From Planctomycetaceae bacterium (GTDB lineage: Bacteria; Planctomycetota; Planctomycetia; Planctomycetales; Planctomycetaceae), in assembly GCA_027000105.1 (NCBI GenBank), contig JALTOP010000058.1, positions 1-24,837 on the forward strand: a stretch of 24,837 bases of DNA. Direction: 5' to 3'. Made by a program: the position numbers and the translations under genes. Below the pieces are notes generated by a model that was not told where the DNA came from, searched no databases, and saw only the letters and a program-made list of their open reading frames with translations. Shown here one piece after another: positions 1 through 7,514 of the stretch. The number at the start of each line of letters is the position of its first letter. The first letter of the stretch is position 1.

Positions 1-1
1 G

Positions 2-256
2 TACAATCCGATTGAAAAAATGAATCGACTCGCCTTGGCGAAGGTACCGGTCTACATCATTCACGGCAAAGATGACAAGGTTGTTCCGCTGGAGCAGAAT
101 TCCGCTGAACTTCAACGCCGGTACCAACGGGCAGGAGCCGGAAGCCTGATTGAAGTTCAGGTCATTCCGGGACAGGGACACAATTTCTGGTCGGGGTTTT
201 TCCGATGCAAGGAACTGGTTCAATTTGTGATTGAACGTGCCAACAAACCAGAGTAG
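2..256 (+). CDS. Alpha/beta hydrolase, C-terminal fragment
   Basis: This is the last 84 codons of a gene whose start lies left of the window. The frame is open from base 2 and stops with TAG at 254-256. The fragment has the two C-terminal hallmarks of alpha/beta hydrolases (dienelactone hydrolase/prolyl oligopeptidase type): HGKDDKVVPL, which carries the acid residue of the triad, and GQGHNFW, which carries the catalytic histidine. The nucleophile serine and any signal peptide would lie outside the window, so substrate and location cannot be judged. A 101-base gap separates it from gcvT on the same strand. Confidence 0.75.
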   Translation, partial: YNPIEKMNRLALAKVPVYIIHGKDDKVVPLEQNSAELQRRYQRAGAGSLIEVQVIPGQGHNFWSGFFRCKELVQFVIERANKPE

Positions 257-357
257 GGAAGAAAAGATGCAGCTTTCGGTTGAGCTTTCGATTGCTGCTT
301 TCTACCTTGTAGCCTGTCTTTCCTTGAAGCTATCCCTTTTATTATTCTGTTGAAAAT

Positions 358-1455
358 ATGCACCAAACACCGCTGGCACAATGGCATCGGGATCATCAGG
401 GCCGACTGGTCGATTTCGCCGGTTGGGAAATGCCTGTCCAATATACAACGATCGTGCAGGAACACCAGGCTGTACGCCAACGGGCGGGGTTGTTCGACAT
501 CTCTCACATGGGGCGACTCTATTTTGATGGGGATGCTGCCACCCGTTTTCTGGATTATGTTACGACTATTCCGGTCAGTTCGATGCAACCGGGGAGAATT
601 CGATATGCACTTGCAACGAACGAACAGGGCGGGATTCAGGACGATATTCTCGTTTATCGTCGGGAAGAAGGATTCCTGGTCGTTGTCAATGCTTCCAATC
701 GGGAGAAAATTGTTTCACGTTGGGGCCAATTGGCAGAACAATTCGATGTCACGCTGAGAGACGAAACATTTTCAACGGGAATGGTCGCATTACAAGGCCC
801 GGAATCACTTGCGATTCTAACAGAGCTTGGCATCAAAGGTCTTTCGGAACTTGGCTACTATCGGTTTCTTGAAACAGGATTTCTGGAGGCAAATCTTGCT
901 ATCAGCCGAACCGGCTACACGGGAGAAGACGGATTTGAAATTATCGCCAGGAATGATCAGCTCCTTCCCTTGTGGGATAAAATTCTGGAAGCGGGGCAGA
1001 GCAGGGGGGCAGTTGTTTGTGGACTCGGGTGTCGAGACACACTTCGCCTTGAAGCAGGAATGCCGCTCTATGGACACGAATTGAGCGAAACGATTGATCC
1101 GCTTACGGCAGGCTTGGATTTTGCTGTTTCACTGAAGAAGGACGATTTTCTCGGTCGAGATGCCTTGTTGCGTATCAATAAGCAATCGCCGAAAGAACGT
1201 CGAATAGGGCTGGAACTGGATGGGCGACGTATTGCTCGTGAAGAGACGCCCATTCTCGATGAAACTGGAACTCGAATTGGCAGAGTCACTTCAGGAACAT
1301 TTTCTCCCACGCTGGAAAAGTCAATTGCAATGGGGTACGTCCCTGTTGAAAATTCCGCAGTTGGAACAAGACTCCTAATCGATTTTCGCGGCAAAACCGT
1401 CACTGCCCACGTTGTTGAACTCCCCTTTTATCGGCGCAACAAGAAAAGTCGATAG
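358..1455 (+). CDS. gcvT: Aminomethyltransferase (glycine cleavage system T protein)
   Basis: The T protein transfers the methylene group of aminomethyl-lipoyl H protein to tetrahydrofolate and releases ammonia; it is cytoplasmic. The 365-residue length is normal for the family. Motifs appear in the expected order: GWEMPVQY near residue 22, DISHMG near 47, GIQDD (residues 92-96, holding the conserved folate-site aspartate), and SRTGYTGEDGFEI in the middle. A C-terminal barrel domain contains RIGLEL and ending motifs of the family. No Shine-Dalgarno sequence precedes ATG 358, but a TATTAT box lies at 340-345, so a very short leader is possible. gcvH and gcvP are not adjacent on the visible side; the next gene is an SDR oxidoreductase after 326 bases. 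Confidence 0.95.
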   Translation: MHQTPLAQWHRDHQGRLVDFAGWEMPVQYTTIVQEHQAVRQRAGLFDISHMGRLYFDGDAATRFLDYVTTIPVSSMQPGRIRYALATNEQGGIQDDILVYRREEGFLVVVNASNREKIVSRWGQLAEQFDVTLRDETFSTGMVALQGPESLAILTELGIKGLSELGYYRFLETGFLEANLAISRTGYTGEDGFEIIARNDQLLPLWDKILEAGQSRGAVVCGLGCRDTLRLEAGMPLYGHELSETIDPLTAGLDFAVSLKKDDFLGRDALLRINKQSPKERRIGLELDGRRIAREETPILDETGTRIGRVTSGTFSPTLEKSIAMGYVPVENSAVGTRLLIDFRGKTVTAHVVELPFYRRNKKSR

Positions 1456-1781
1456 GAACCGAAGAGGGCAAAAACGGTCATAAAATAGTCGTGGTTGCGT
1501 CTGTTTGCATTTTGTACGTGCTCGTGTAACGAGAGCCGGGCTAGCTGCGATTTTTGTTTTTAAATGGGGTCCCGCTTTTGCCTGCTCTGTTAAGGTGAGA
1601 CTTTTCTGTACAGGTTCATCTGGAGTAAACGATTTATGTTTGTCCTTGAACCCTATCCAGTATCGTTACAGTAAGCCAGAACAGTGTGAGATGTGTTCTT
1701 GGGCGATAAAACGTCACGATCAATTTGACAGTTTGAAATGTAACGCATTGACGGTTCGTTCCCATTGATAAGAAATCTGAC
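1456..1781. other. Intergenic region gcvT-SDR, no gene seen
   Basis: The open frames here (for example 1505-1768 +) have no recognisable protein character and no ribosome binding site. A perfect -35-like TTGACA at 1725-1730 and a TTGACG at 1748-1753 lie just ahead of the SDR gene, but neither has a convincing -10 box at normal spacing. The promoter of the SDR gene is therefore probably here but cannot be placed. I see no RNA gene or terminator hairpin. Confidence 0.5.
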
Positions 1782-2594
1782 ATGAAACAATTCAAGGATT
1801 CTGTTGTTATTATCACCGGCCCCAGTGACAATGGTATTGGAGGCGCGATTGCAGAGCAGTTTGCAGAGCAGGGGGCAGCAGTCTGTCTGTTGGGAATCGA
1901 AAAGCCGATTCGGTTAATCAAAAGGTTACACCGGAGGAAAAGTCTCCTGCTGTGGCTTGAAGTCGATATCTGCAATACGGCCGAAGTTGATCAGGCGGTT
2001 GCAAGTTGCCATCAGGAGTTTGGCCGGCTCGACGTTCTGGTCAATAACGCCGGGGTAGAATTTTCTACTGCGTTTGAAGAAATTGATGATGACCAGTGGG
2101 ATCGACTGCTTTCGGTCAATTTATCTGGCGCAATGAAAACAAGTCGCGCGGTCATCCCGTTTTTAACCGAGCAGGGGGGAGTGATTGTGAATATCGCCTC
2201 TGCTTTGGGAATGGCAGGTTGCGCCGGGTATCACGCCTACTCGGCTTCGAAAGCGGGGCTGATCGCGATGACGCGTTCTCTGGCGCTGGAATTGGCCCCC
2301 AAGGGCCAGCGTGCGGTCTGTGTTGCACCCGCTCTTGTGTACACTCCAATGACACATAAGCATTTTTCTTCACTCGATGCATCAACGCTAAAAGAACTTG
2401 AAGCAGCTCATCCCCTAGGAATGGGATCGCCTGGCGATGTGGCCAATGCGGTTACTTTTCTGGCCTCGAAACAGGCAGGTTGGATAACCGGAATATCGCT
2501 TCCACTGGGGTGGCTGCCTACTTGGGGGATCTCGGCACCGGACATGTGCCATACGAAAACCACGGCAGTTTCAGAAAAACTCAGCAAAGAGTAG
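1782..2594 (+). CDS. SDR family NAD(P)-dependent oxidoreductase
   Basis: This is a 270-residue Rossmann-fold short-chain dehydrogenase/reductase, expected to oxidise or reduce a hydroxyl/carbonyl group with NAD(P) in the cytoplasm. The classical tetrad is visible: Asn113 (SVNLSG), Ser140 (VNIAS), Tyr153 and Lys157 (YSASK). The NNAG motif is at 88-91. The cofactor loop is TGPSDNGIG (12-20), one residue longer between TG and GIG than the usual TGxxxGxG. The post-catalytic PG is replaced by VAPALVYTPM. It resembles FabG-like reductases, but the substrate cannot be assigned. It stands alone between gcvT and a kinase gene that has its own promoter. Confidence 0.85.
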   Translation: MKQFKDSVVIITGPSDNGIGGAIAEQFAEQGAAVCLLGIEKPIRLIKRLHRRKSLLLWLEVDICNTAEVDQAVASCHQEFGRLDVLVNNAGVEFSTAFEEIDDDQWDRLLSVNLSGAMKTSRAVIPFLTEQGGVIVNIASALGMAGCAGYHAYSASKAGLIAMTRSLALELAPKGQRAVCVAPALVYTPMTHKHFSSLDASTLKELEAAHPLGMGSPGDVANAVTFLASKQAGWITGISLPLGWLPTWGISAPDMCHTKTTAVSEKLSKE

Positions 2595-2660
2595 GGGAGA
2601 GCGGAAACGCACACTTCCTTCAATTTTTCGCCGATTTCCCAAATCGACAATTCCACCCTT

Positions 2661-2688
2661 TCGACCTCCAGTCACTTTCCCCTATAAT
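2661..2688 (+). promoter_or_regulatory. Predicted sigma-70-type promoter of the kinase gene
   Basis: A perfect TATAAT lies at 2683-2688, with TCGACC (4 of 6 matches to TTGACA) at 2661-2666 and a 16-base spacer. The predicted transcript would begin near 2695. This sits in the gap between the SDR stop and the kinase start, on the kinase strand. Confidence 0.5.
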
Positions 2689-2694
2689 TCCAAA

Positions 2695-2735
2695 CGGGGT
2701 GTTGCCAATTCGGTTTTCTGTTGAATACCACCCCG
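2695..2735 (+). promoter_or_regulatory. Leader inverted repeat before kinase gene
   Basis: CGGGGTG (2695-2701) is perfectly complementary to CACCCCG (2729-2735), with a 27-base loop. It begins where the predicted transcript would start and covers the possible TTG start at 2721. It could be a leader hairpin or an operator, or chance given only 7 pairs. Confidence 0.3.
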
Positions 2736-2762
2736 CTTCTTGATTTATATGGGGGCAAACAC

Positions 2763-4163
2763 GTGTCTGAAGATATTATCTTGGATCAATTCCAACTTGC
2801 TAACTGTATCGCTACCGGTTCGTTCAGCCAGATCTGGGAAGTCATTGATCAGGAAACGAATGAACGATATGCCATGAAGCTCCTGCTGGAGGAAGCGTTT
2901 CGTGAAGCGGAACACAAAGCGACCTTGAAGCGTGAATTCAAAATTGCGAGCACATTCGACCATCCCAATATCATTCAGGTTCACTCGCATCGGCAAACCA
3001 AGAAGTTCGCTTATTACACGATGGAATTTTTTGGAGGGCCGAATTTGAAGCAGATCATCCGGGGCGATCTGCTCGTTATTCATACGCGATTGAGAAAACT
3101 GATTGAGTGTGTCGTGATGGCATTGGGAAGCATACACGATAAAGGATGGCTGCATCGTGACATCAAGCCGGACAACATTATGCTTTCCAAGGCTTCTGAT
3201 GTGCGGTTGATCGATTTTTCGCTTTCCTCGAAGGCTCCGTCCAAAGTTGCAAAAATGTTTTCCGGTAAGTCAAAATTAATCCAGGGGACACGAACTTATA
3301 TCGCGCCAGAGTTGATCCGGAAAAAACTTCCTTCTGCCCAATCCGACTTTTACAGTCTGGGTATAACGATTTTCGAGTGCCTCACCGGACGTCCGCCATT
3401 TTTGGGAACCTCTCCGAACGATCTGTTAATCAAGCATATACAGGAGATCCCTCCCCCTCCTTCTGCTTTCAACACGAATGTCACACCGGAGATGGATAAA
3501 TTGGTTCTCTCGCTGATGGCGAAAAAACCTGAAAAGCGACCGCAAAACGCCGGCGAAATTCTGGCGACCTTACGCTCCATGAAAATCTTTGTCGAAGATC
3601 CTCAGGTTTACCATGATGCGATGAAAGCCAAAGAAAAAGAAGCCGCTGCTGTTGTGGAAGAAGCTTCCATTGACAGCCGGGCGGATGCGTTGCGTTCAGA
3701 GAGAATCAATAGTGGTCTGGAAGTTGAGCAGCGAAAACCGAAATCCACTCCTGCCAGGCCTCAGCAAACTCCCGCTCCCGCCGCTGAGCCGGCTCCCGCA
3801 CAGGGACACCAGCCACAGCAACCGCCTCATGGTTACCCGCAGCAACCAGCGATGCCACAACAACCGGCGATGCCTCCCCAAGGGTGGCCTTACGGACAAC
3901 CTGTTGCCGGGCAGCAGCCGATGGTTGGCTATCCGACGCAGCAGCCGGTCGTCCCTCCCGGATATCCACAGCCACCTGCAGGGCAGATTCCCGCCCAGCA
4001 ACAGCCGTCCGCTTCATTAGGGGCTTCCAACGTCCCCGCTCCTCCTGAAAAGGGGAAGCAGGAGAAAAAAACGGTTCCACCGCCGGTCGTCTCAAAACAG
4101 ATCGGTGAAGAAATCAATCTTGATGACCTCCCCTTAATGGATGAGCTCCCTGACATATCTTGA
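2763..4163 (+). CDS. Soluble Ser/Thr protein kinase with Pro/Gln-rich tail
   Basis: This is a Hanks-type (PknB-like) kinase expected to phosphorylate Ser/Thr. Numbered from GTG 2763 (466 residues), it shows the nucleotide lysine K39 (YAMKLL), catalytic loop HRDIKPDN (131-138), and GTRTYIAPE (175-183). Two motifs are off-consensus: the glycine loop is ATGSFSQIW (first and third glycines lost) and DFG is DFS (151-153). The kinase domain ends near 275. Residues 325-445 are a low-complexity Pro/Gln tail with repeats of QQPAMP. No membrane segment or sensor domain is seen, unlike many PknB proteins. GTG 2763 is preferred because GGGGG lies 7 bases upstream; the in-frame TTG 2721 would add 14 residues but has no such signal. 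It precedes accA. Confidence 0.85.
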   Translation: MSEDIILDQFQLANCIATGSFSQIWEVIDQETNERYAMKLLLEEAFREAEHKATLKREFKIASTFDHPNIIQVHSHRQTKKFAYYTMEFFGGPNLKQIIRGDLLVIHTRLRKLIECVVMALGSIHDKGWLHRDIKPDNIMLSKASDVRLIDFSLSSKAPSKVAKMFSGKSKLIQGTRTYIAPELIRKKLPSAQSDFYSLGITIFECLTGRPPFLGTSPNDLLIKHIQEIPPPPSAFNTNVTPEMDKLVLSLMAKKPEKRPQNAGEILATLRSMKIFVEDPQVYHDAMKAKEKEAAAVVEEASIDSRADALRSERINSGLEVEQRKPKSTPARPQQTPAPAAEPAPAQGHQPQQPPHGYPQQPAMPQQPAMPPQGWPYGQPVAGQQPMVGYPTQQPVVPPGYPQPPAGQIPAQQQPSASLGASNVPAPPEKGKQEKKTVPPPVVSKQIGEEINLDDLPLMDELPDIS

Positions 4164-4275
4164 ACCGTTGGATCAACCTTGTGACATACGATTGTGCCGA
4201 GCAGTTGTTGCATCTGCCGTTGTGTTATTCCTTTTTGTTTCGACATTGCCTCGACCAGATAATCACGATCAGAAA

Positions 4276-5259
4276 ATGAAGTACCGGCCTCTACCATTTG
4301 AACGAGATATCCACGAGCTTGAGGAGCGTCTTCAAAGCCTGGAGCAACAGTCCGATCCCAATGAGGATACTCTTCTCGCGATCAAAAATATGCGAAAAGA
4401 AATTATCCGATTGCGAAAATCTGTTTTTGAAAATTTGGATTCCTGGCAGTGCGTCCAGGTTGCCAGGCACGAACAGCGGCCGCAGACCCTCGACTATCTT
4501 GATATGATCTTTGACGAGTTCATCGAGTTACATGGTGATCGAGCCTACGGCGATGATCGGGCCATGTTGACAGGTTTCGCTCGCATTGACGGACGCAAGG
4601 TCATGTTTGTCGGCCAGCACAAGGGGCGAAACCTGAAAGAACGCACGACCCACAATTATGGGATGGCCCATCCGGAAGGGTATCGAAAGGCGTTGCAAAA
4701 AATGGAGTTGGCCGCCAAGTTCAATTTGCCGATCATCTCTTTCATCGATACCGCTGGAGCTTACCCGGGGGTTGGAGCGGAAGAGCGAGGCCAAGCGTAC
4801 CAAATCGCGTACAACTTGAGGGAGATGTCCCGATTGAAAACTCCAATTATCTGCGCAGTGATCGGGGAGGGAGGATCCGGTGGTGCGCTGGGGATTGGCG
4901 TGGGCGACTATGTCTGCATGTTGCAATACGCCTACTATTCTGTCATCAGTCCGGAAGGCTGTGCAGGTATTCTGTGGAAGCATGTCAAACATGCCGACAA
5001 GGCTGCCAAGGCTCTGCGTTTTACTGGTCCGGATCTGCTGGAATTTGGTGTTGTCGATTCTGTCGTTCCGGAACCTTTTGGCGGGGCTCATCAACACCCG
5101 CGGCAAGCCGCAAGTAATCTCAAAATTGAAATCCTGAAAGGGTTGAAAAAACTGTCGGGATTGTCGCCTGAAGAGTTGGTCAATCACCGCTATGAACGCT
5201 TCCGTCGCATCGGCATTTTCGAAGAACAAGCCGTGAAAAACATCCAACAGGCGGAGTAA
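4276..5259 (+). CDS. accA: Acetyl-CoA carboxylase carboxyltransferase subunit alpha
   Basis: AccA forms the carboxyltransferase with AccD, moving CO2 from biotin-BCCP to acetyl-CoA to give malonyl-CoA for fatty acid synthesis in the cytoplasm. From ATG 4276 the product is 327 residues, the usual length, beginning with the family-typical helix MKYRPLPFERDIHELEERL. Family motifs include ELHGDRAYGDD, GQHKGRNLKERTTHNYGM, FIDTAGAYPG, GEGGSGGALG and SPEGCAGILW. An in-frame ATG at 4141 would add 45 residues of unrelated sequence overlapping the kinase gene, so I reject it. The gap to the kinase stop is 112 bases. accD is not in the window. Confidence 0.95.
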   Translation: MKYRPLPFERDIHELEERLQSLEQQSDPNEDTLLAIKNMRKEIIRLRKSVFENLDSWQCVQVARHEQRPQTLDYLDMIFDEFIELHGDRAYGDDRAMLTGFARIDGRKVMFVGQHKGRNLKERTTHNYGMAHPEGYRKALQKMELAAKFNLPIISFIDTAGAYPGVGAEERGQAYQIAYNLREMSRLKTPIICAVIGEGGSGGALGIGVGDYVCMLQYAYYSVISPEGCAGILWKHVKHADKAAKALRFTGPDLLEFGVVDSVVPEPFGGAHQHPRQAASNLKIEILKGLKKLSGLSPEELVNHRYERFRRIGIFEEQAVKNIQQAE

Positions 5260-5276
5260 CGGCAACTGTCGTTACT
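5255..5276 (+). terminator. Stem-loop at the accA stop codon, possible terminator
   Basis: AGTAACG (5255-5261) pairs with CGTTACT (5270-5276). Two more inner pairs (G-T, C-G) give a 9-bp hairpin with an AACT loop that includes the accA stop codon. No T-run follows, so intrinsic termination is not shown; it may stabilise a 3' end. Confidence 0.3.
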
Positions 5277-5458
5277 GCTTGAGCGAAAAGATAAAGCATG
5301 GCTGAGCACAGCATCGGCGATCATTTTTCCCGATACAGCAACGTCCGATAATGTCCGTTATGTATCATTCGGCATTGAAATTCGCCTTTGCATTTGAATT
5401 TCCTGCAGCGTCGCCGAATGTAACGAACTCCCTGGCTGCTCAGGAATCGAACGTTGTT

Positions 5459-5476
5459 GTCCGGACGTGTCCGGAC
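5459..5476. repeat. Tandem 8-bp palindromes GTCCGGAC
   Basis: The self-complementary octamer GTCCGGAC occurs at 5459-5466 and again at 5469-5476, centres exactly 10 bp apart (one helical turn). With flanking T and A, 18 of 20 positions form one larger palindrome. The arrangement suits cooperative binding of a dimeric regulator, or a hairpin. Confidence 0.5.
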
Positions 5477-5690
5477 AGGTTGTCGCGTGGAAGGTAGTCA
5501 ATCTTCCGACCCAGAACCGAACCGGTCTGCGACTCCCACATTTTCGCAAGTTAGCGATTCGGGAGCAAGTCCTCCCCCCTGTCCCGGTCCTCAAACACAT
5601 CTGGTTGCATCGGCTATTCCATTGGTCATTCAGGAATGGTCAACGTTACTTCATTGCTGAAATCTTTCGTGATATCTGAATCAGCCTGTA

Positions 5691-5736
5691 ATGATTGCAA
5701 AGTATGTTGACACGGGGATGCCCTTGCAATCATCAT
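5691..5736 (+). promoter_or_regulatory. Promoter inside a 10-bp inverted repeat
   Basis: ATGATTGCAA (5691-5700) and TTGCAATCAT (5724-5733) are perfect inverted copies separated by 23 bases. A perfect -35 TTGACA lies between them at 5707-5712. CATCAT at 5731-5736 is a 4/6 -10 box at 18-base spacing and overlaps the right arm. A regulator bound to the repeat would block polymerase. The predicted start is about 50 bases before the 98-residue gene at 5797. Confidence 0.5.
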
Positions 5737-5796
5737 ACATCAGGATGGAATGTCTGGTTTGTTTAACTCTCACTCGAAACTTGGCAGGCGATCAAT

Positions 5797-6093
5797 ATGG
5801 CTGAATCTATTTCGAATATGACGCTTCGGGACAAGTTGAACGAAGCAGAGCGAGTGATGCGGGAACTGATGGATCATTTGGATAATGGCTTCATTCCGAA
5901 AGCACGCAGTTTGAGCAGAGCACTCCAGGAACACGGTAATGATGTCACCCTCATTTCCGACACCACCGTTCGTCAACAGGCGGCTGAAATTATTGACAGC
6001 AACCGCTATTCAGAAAAACTTTATCGTCGAGTGGGCGAATTGCTTGTTGCCATCGACGAAGATGTCGCATCGATCACCGAAAGTAAAATCTGA
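5797..6093 (+). CDS. Small helical protein of unknown function
   Basis: I do not recognise this 98-residue protein. It looks all-helical and cytoplasmic, with no signal peptide or membrane segment. It has an acidic N-terminal helix (residues 10-35), a middle with ARSLSRALQEHG, and a C-terminal helix with YRRVGELLVAIDEDV. AGGCG at 5784-5788 is a modest ribosome binding site 8 bases ahead of ATG 5797, and a plausible regulated promoter lies upstream. It is convergent with the chemoreceptor gene at 6172. The location makes a link with signalling possible, but nothing in its sequence proves that. Confidence 0.6.
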   Translation: MAESISNMTLRDKLNEAERVMRELMDHLDNGFIPKARSLSRALQEHGNDVTLISDTTVRQQAAEIIDSNRYSEKLYRRVGELLVAIDEDVASITESKI

Positions 6094-6171
6094 GCTTCGC
6101 CAGACGGCCAAACGTAACTTGCGGTGCAGGGTGACGGAGGTGCGTTTCTCCCCATTTAAGCAGTCAGTCTC

Positions 6172-7395
6172 TCATGCAGCTCTGTTTCTGATTTTGGAGA
6201 GGAATTGATCGACGGCCAGACTCATTTTTTCCGACTGTCTGGAAAGCTCTCCCGCTGCTGCGTGGAGATCTTCGATTGCATGATTGGTCTTGTCGGCCAT
6301 TTCGTTAACATGGTAGATGTTTCCCGTTACACCTTCCACATGATGCGACAGTTCATCAACATTGTGACTGATTTCTTTCATCGAGTTTCCCTGTTCAGAA
6401 ACAGCCAATGAGATCGAATCACTGATTTCATTCAGGTTGTTGATTGTCTCCCTGAACGAAGTGATCGCGTCTTCGGCGTCGCTGCTGGATCTTTTGATGT
6501 TCGATATTTCGTTGCTGACCCGTTCAGTCGCCATGTGAGTTTGCTGGGCGAGTTCTTTTACCTCAGAAGCAACTATCGCAAATCCTCTTCCAGCATCCCC
6601 GGCCCGGGCAGCTTCAATAGCCGCATTCAACGCCAGAAGGTTCGTCTGTTTTGCAATATCGGTTATCATGCGAACAACGGAATCGATGCTGTAGGACGAC
6701 TCTTCCAGTTTTTTGATCACATCCCCGGCATGATCAGCCTCTTCCACGGCCCTGGTAACGATTCGGGCAGAGTCAGAAACTCTTTGTTCGATTTCGGTAA
6801 TGGCGATGGAAAACTGGTTGGTAGAATCCATCACATTACTGACATTTTCGCTGACCAGGCTGGTTGCTTCGCTTGCTTCGGTGGATTGCTCTGCTGTTTG
6901 TCTGCTCGTATCTGTCAGATGCTGAGCTGTCGAGCACATTTGAGTGGCAGCCGAAGCAACAATTGTCGAAATCTCCTTGATTGTCGACTCGAATTCATCA
7001 GCCATTTGCAGTCGTTCCTGCTCGGCGGTTTCCAGTGCATCCGATTTCAGCTTCATCTCGGAGGATGCCTGGTTGATAATATCCGATGCCTGACGGAAGG
7101 TTCCTGTCATTCCTCGCAAAATTACCCGGCGATGAAAATCTCCTTTTGCAGCGGCAACGAGCGAAGCTTTAGCTTCCCTGACAAAGGCATCCGTGTAGTC
7201 AAGCATCGAGTTGATACCGTGAAATATCCGGGCCAAATCTCCTGTTGCCTGGATATTGGTGATGCGAGCCTCAAGGTCTCCATGCGCAGCACGCTCACAA
7301 ACGTCTGCAGCCTGGCGAATCCATGCTCTTTCAAGTTCCCGTTGCAGGGATTCTTCAGATTGCGAACGATCGTTCAAATGAGTATGTGGCATCAT
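6172..7395 (-). CDS. Soluble methyl-accepting chemotaxis protein
   Basis: This 407-residue chemoreceptor should form the trimer-of-dimers signalling array that controls CheA. The hairpin tip is unmistakable: IAKQTNLLALNAAIEAARAG starts at residue 247 and continues to GRGFAIVASEVKELA. Long heptad-like helices lie on both sides (about 120-245 and 285-400). The N-terminal 120 residues contain two HAMP-like units, ERAAHGDLEARI (34-45) and VAAAKGDFHRRV (80-91), each followed by a helix. There is no transmembrane segment or periplasmic sensor domain, so it is cytoplasmic and must get its signal from a partner; the PAS protein gene 119 bases upstream on the same strand is the natural candidate. No C-terminal CheR/CheB pentapeptide is visible. 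Confidence 0.9.
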   Translation of the reverse strand: MMPHTHLNDRSQSEESLQRELERAWIRQAADVCERAAHGDLEARITNIQATGDLARIFHGINSMLDYTDAFVREAKASLVAAAKGDFHRRVILRGMTGTFRQASDIINQASSEMKLKSDALETAEQERLQMADEFESTIKEISTIVASAATQMCSTAQHLTDTSRQTAEQSTEASEATSLVSENVSNVMDSTNQFSIAITEIEQRVSDSARIVTRAVEEADHAGDVIKKLEESSYSIDSVVRMITDIAKQTNLLALNAAIEAARAGDAGRGFAIVASEVKELAQQTHMATERVSNEISNIKRSSSDAEDAITSFRETINNLNEISDSISLAVSEQGNSMKEISHNVDELSHHVEGVTGNIYHVNEMADKTNHAIEDLHAAAGELSRQSEKMSLAVDQFLSKIRNRAA

Positions 7396-7514
7396 CCCCT
7401 ACCCTGCTTTCCTGAATCAATAAAACTCCCAAGAAACTGCCACTATCTATTCCGGCAGTGACATCAAAAGATGCAAAACGCGGAACAGTTCCACTCTGTT
7501 TTACGACGCAATGC

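Larger units (their letters stand above)
5260..5796. other. 537-base non-coding region with palindromic sites
   Basis: Short open frames on both strands (for example 5358-5600 -, 5454-5660 +) have no ribosome binding sites and no protein-like composition. The region does hold structured DNA: the accA hairpin, tandem GTCCGGAC palindromes at 5459-5476, and a TTGACA promoter inside a 10-bp inverted repeat at 5691-5733. A small RNA is possible but no fold was recognised. Confidence 0.5.

Noticed and set aside
1505..1768. 87-codon frame between gcvT and the SDR gene
   Set aside because: No ribosome binding site, cysteine-rich random-looking product, no family resemblance.
4141..4275. In-frame upstream ATG that would extend AccA by 45 residues and overlap the kinase gene
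   Set aside because: The added sequence is unrelated to the AccA family, whose N-terminal helix begins at the ATG at 4276, giving normal length.
3696..4297. Several minus-strand open frames opposite the kinase tail
   Set aside because: They arise from the low-complexity Pro/Gln coding sequence, which leaves few stops on the other strand.
5701..5730. Possible sigma-54 promoter (GG-N10-GC at CGGGGATGCCCTTGC)
   Set aside because: The -24 element matches TGGCACG poorly; a sigma-70-type TTGACA reading is stronger.
6535..7461. Long plus-strand open frame (308 codons) opposite the chemoreceptor
   Set aside because: It is antisense to an unmistakable chemoreceptor; its cysteine- and serine-rich product has no domain character.
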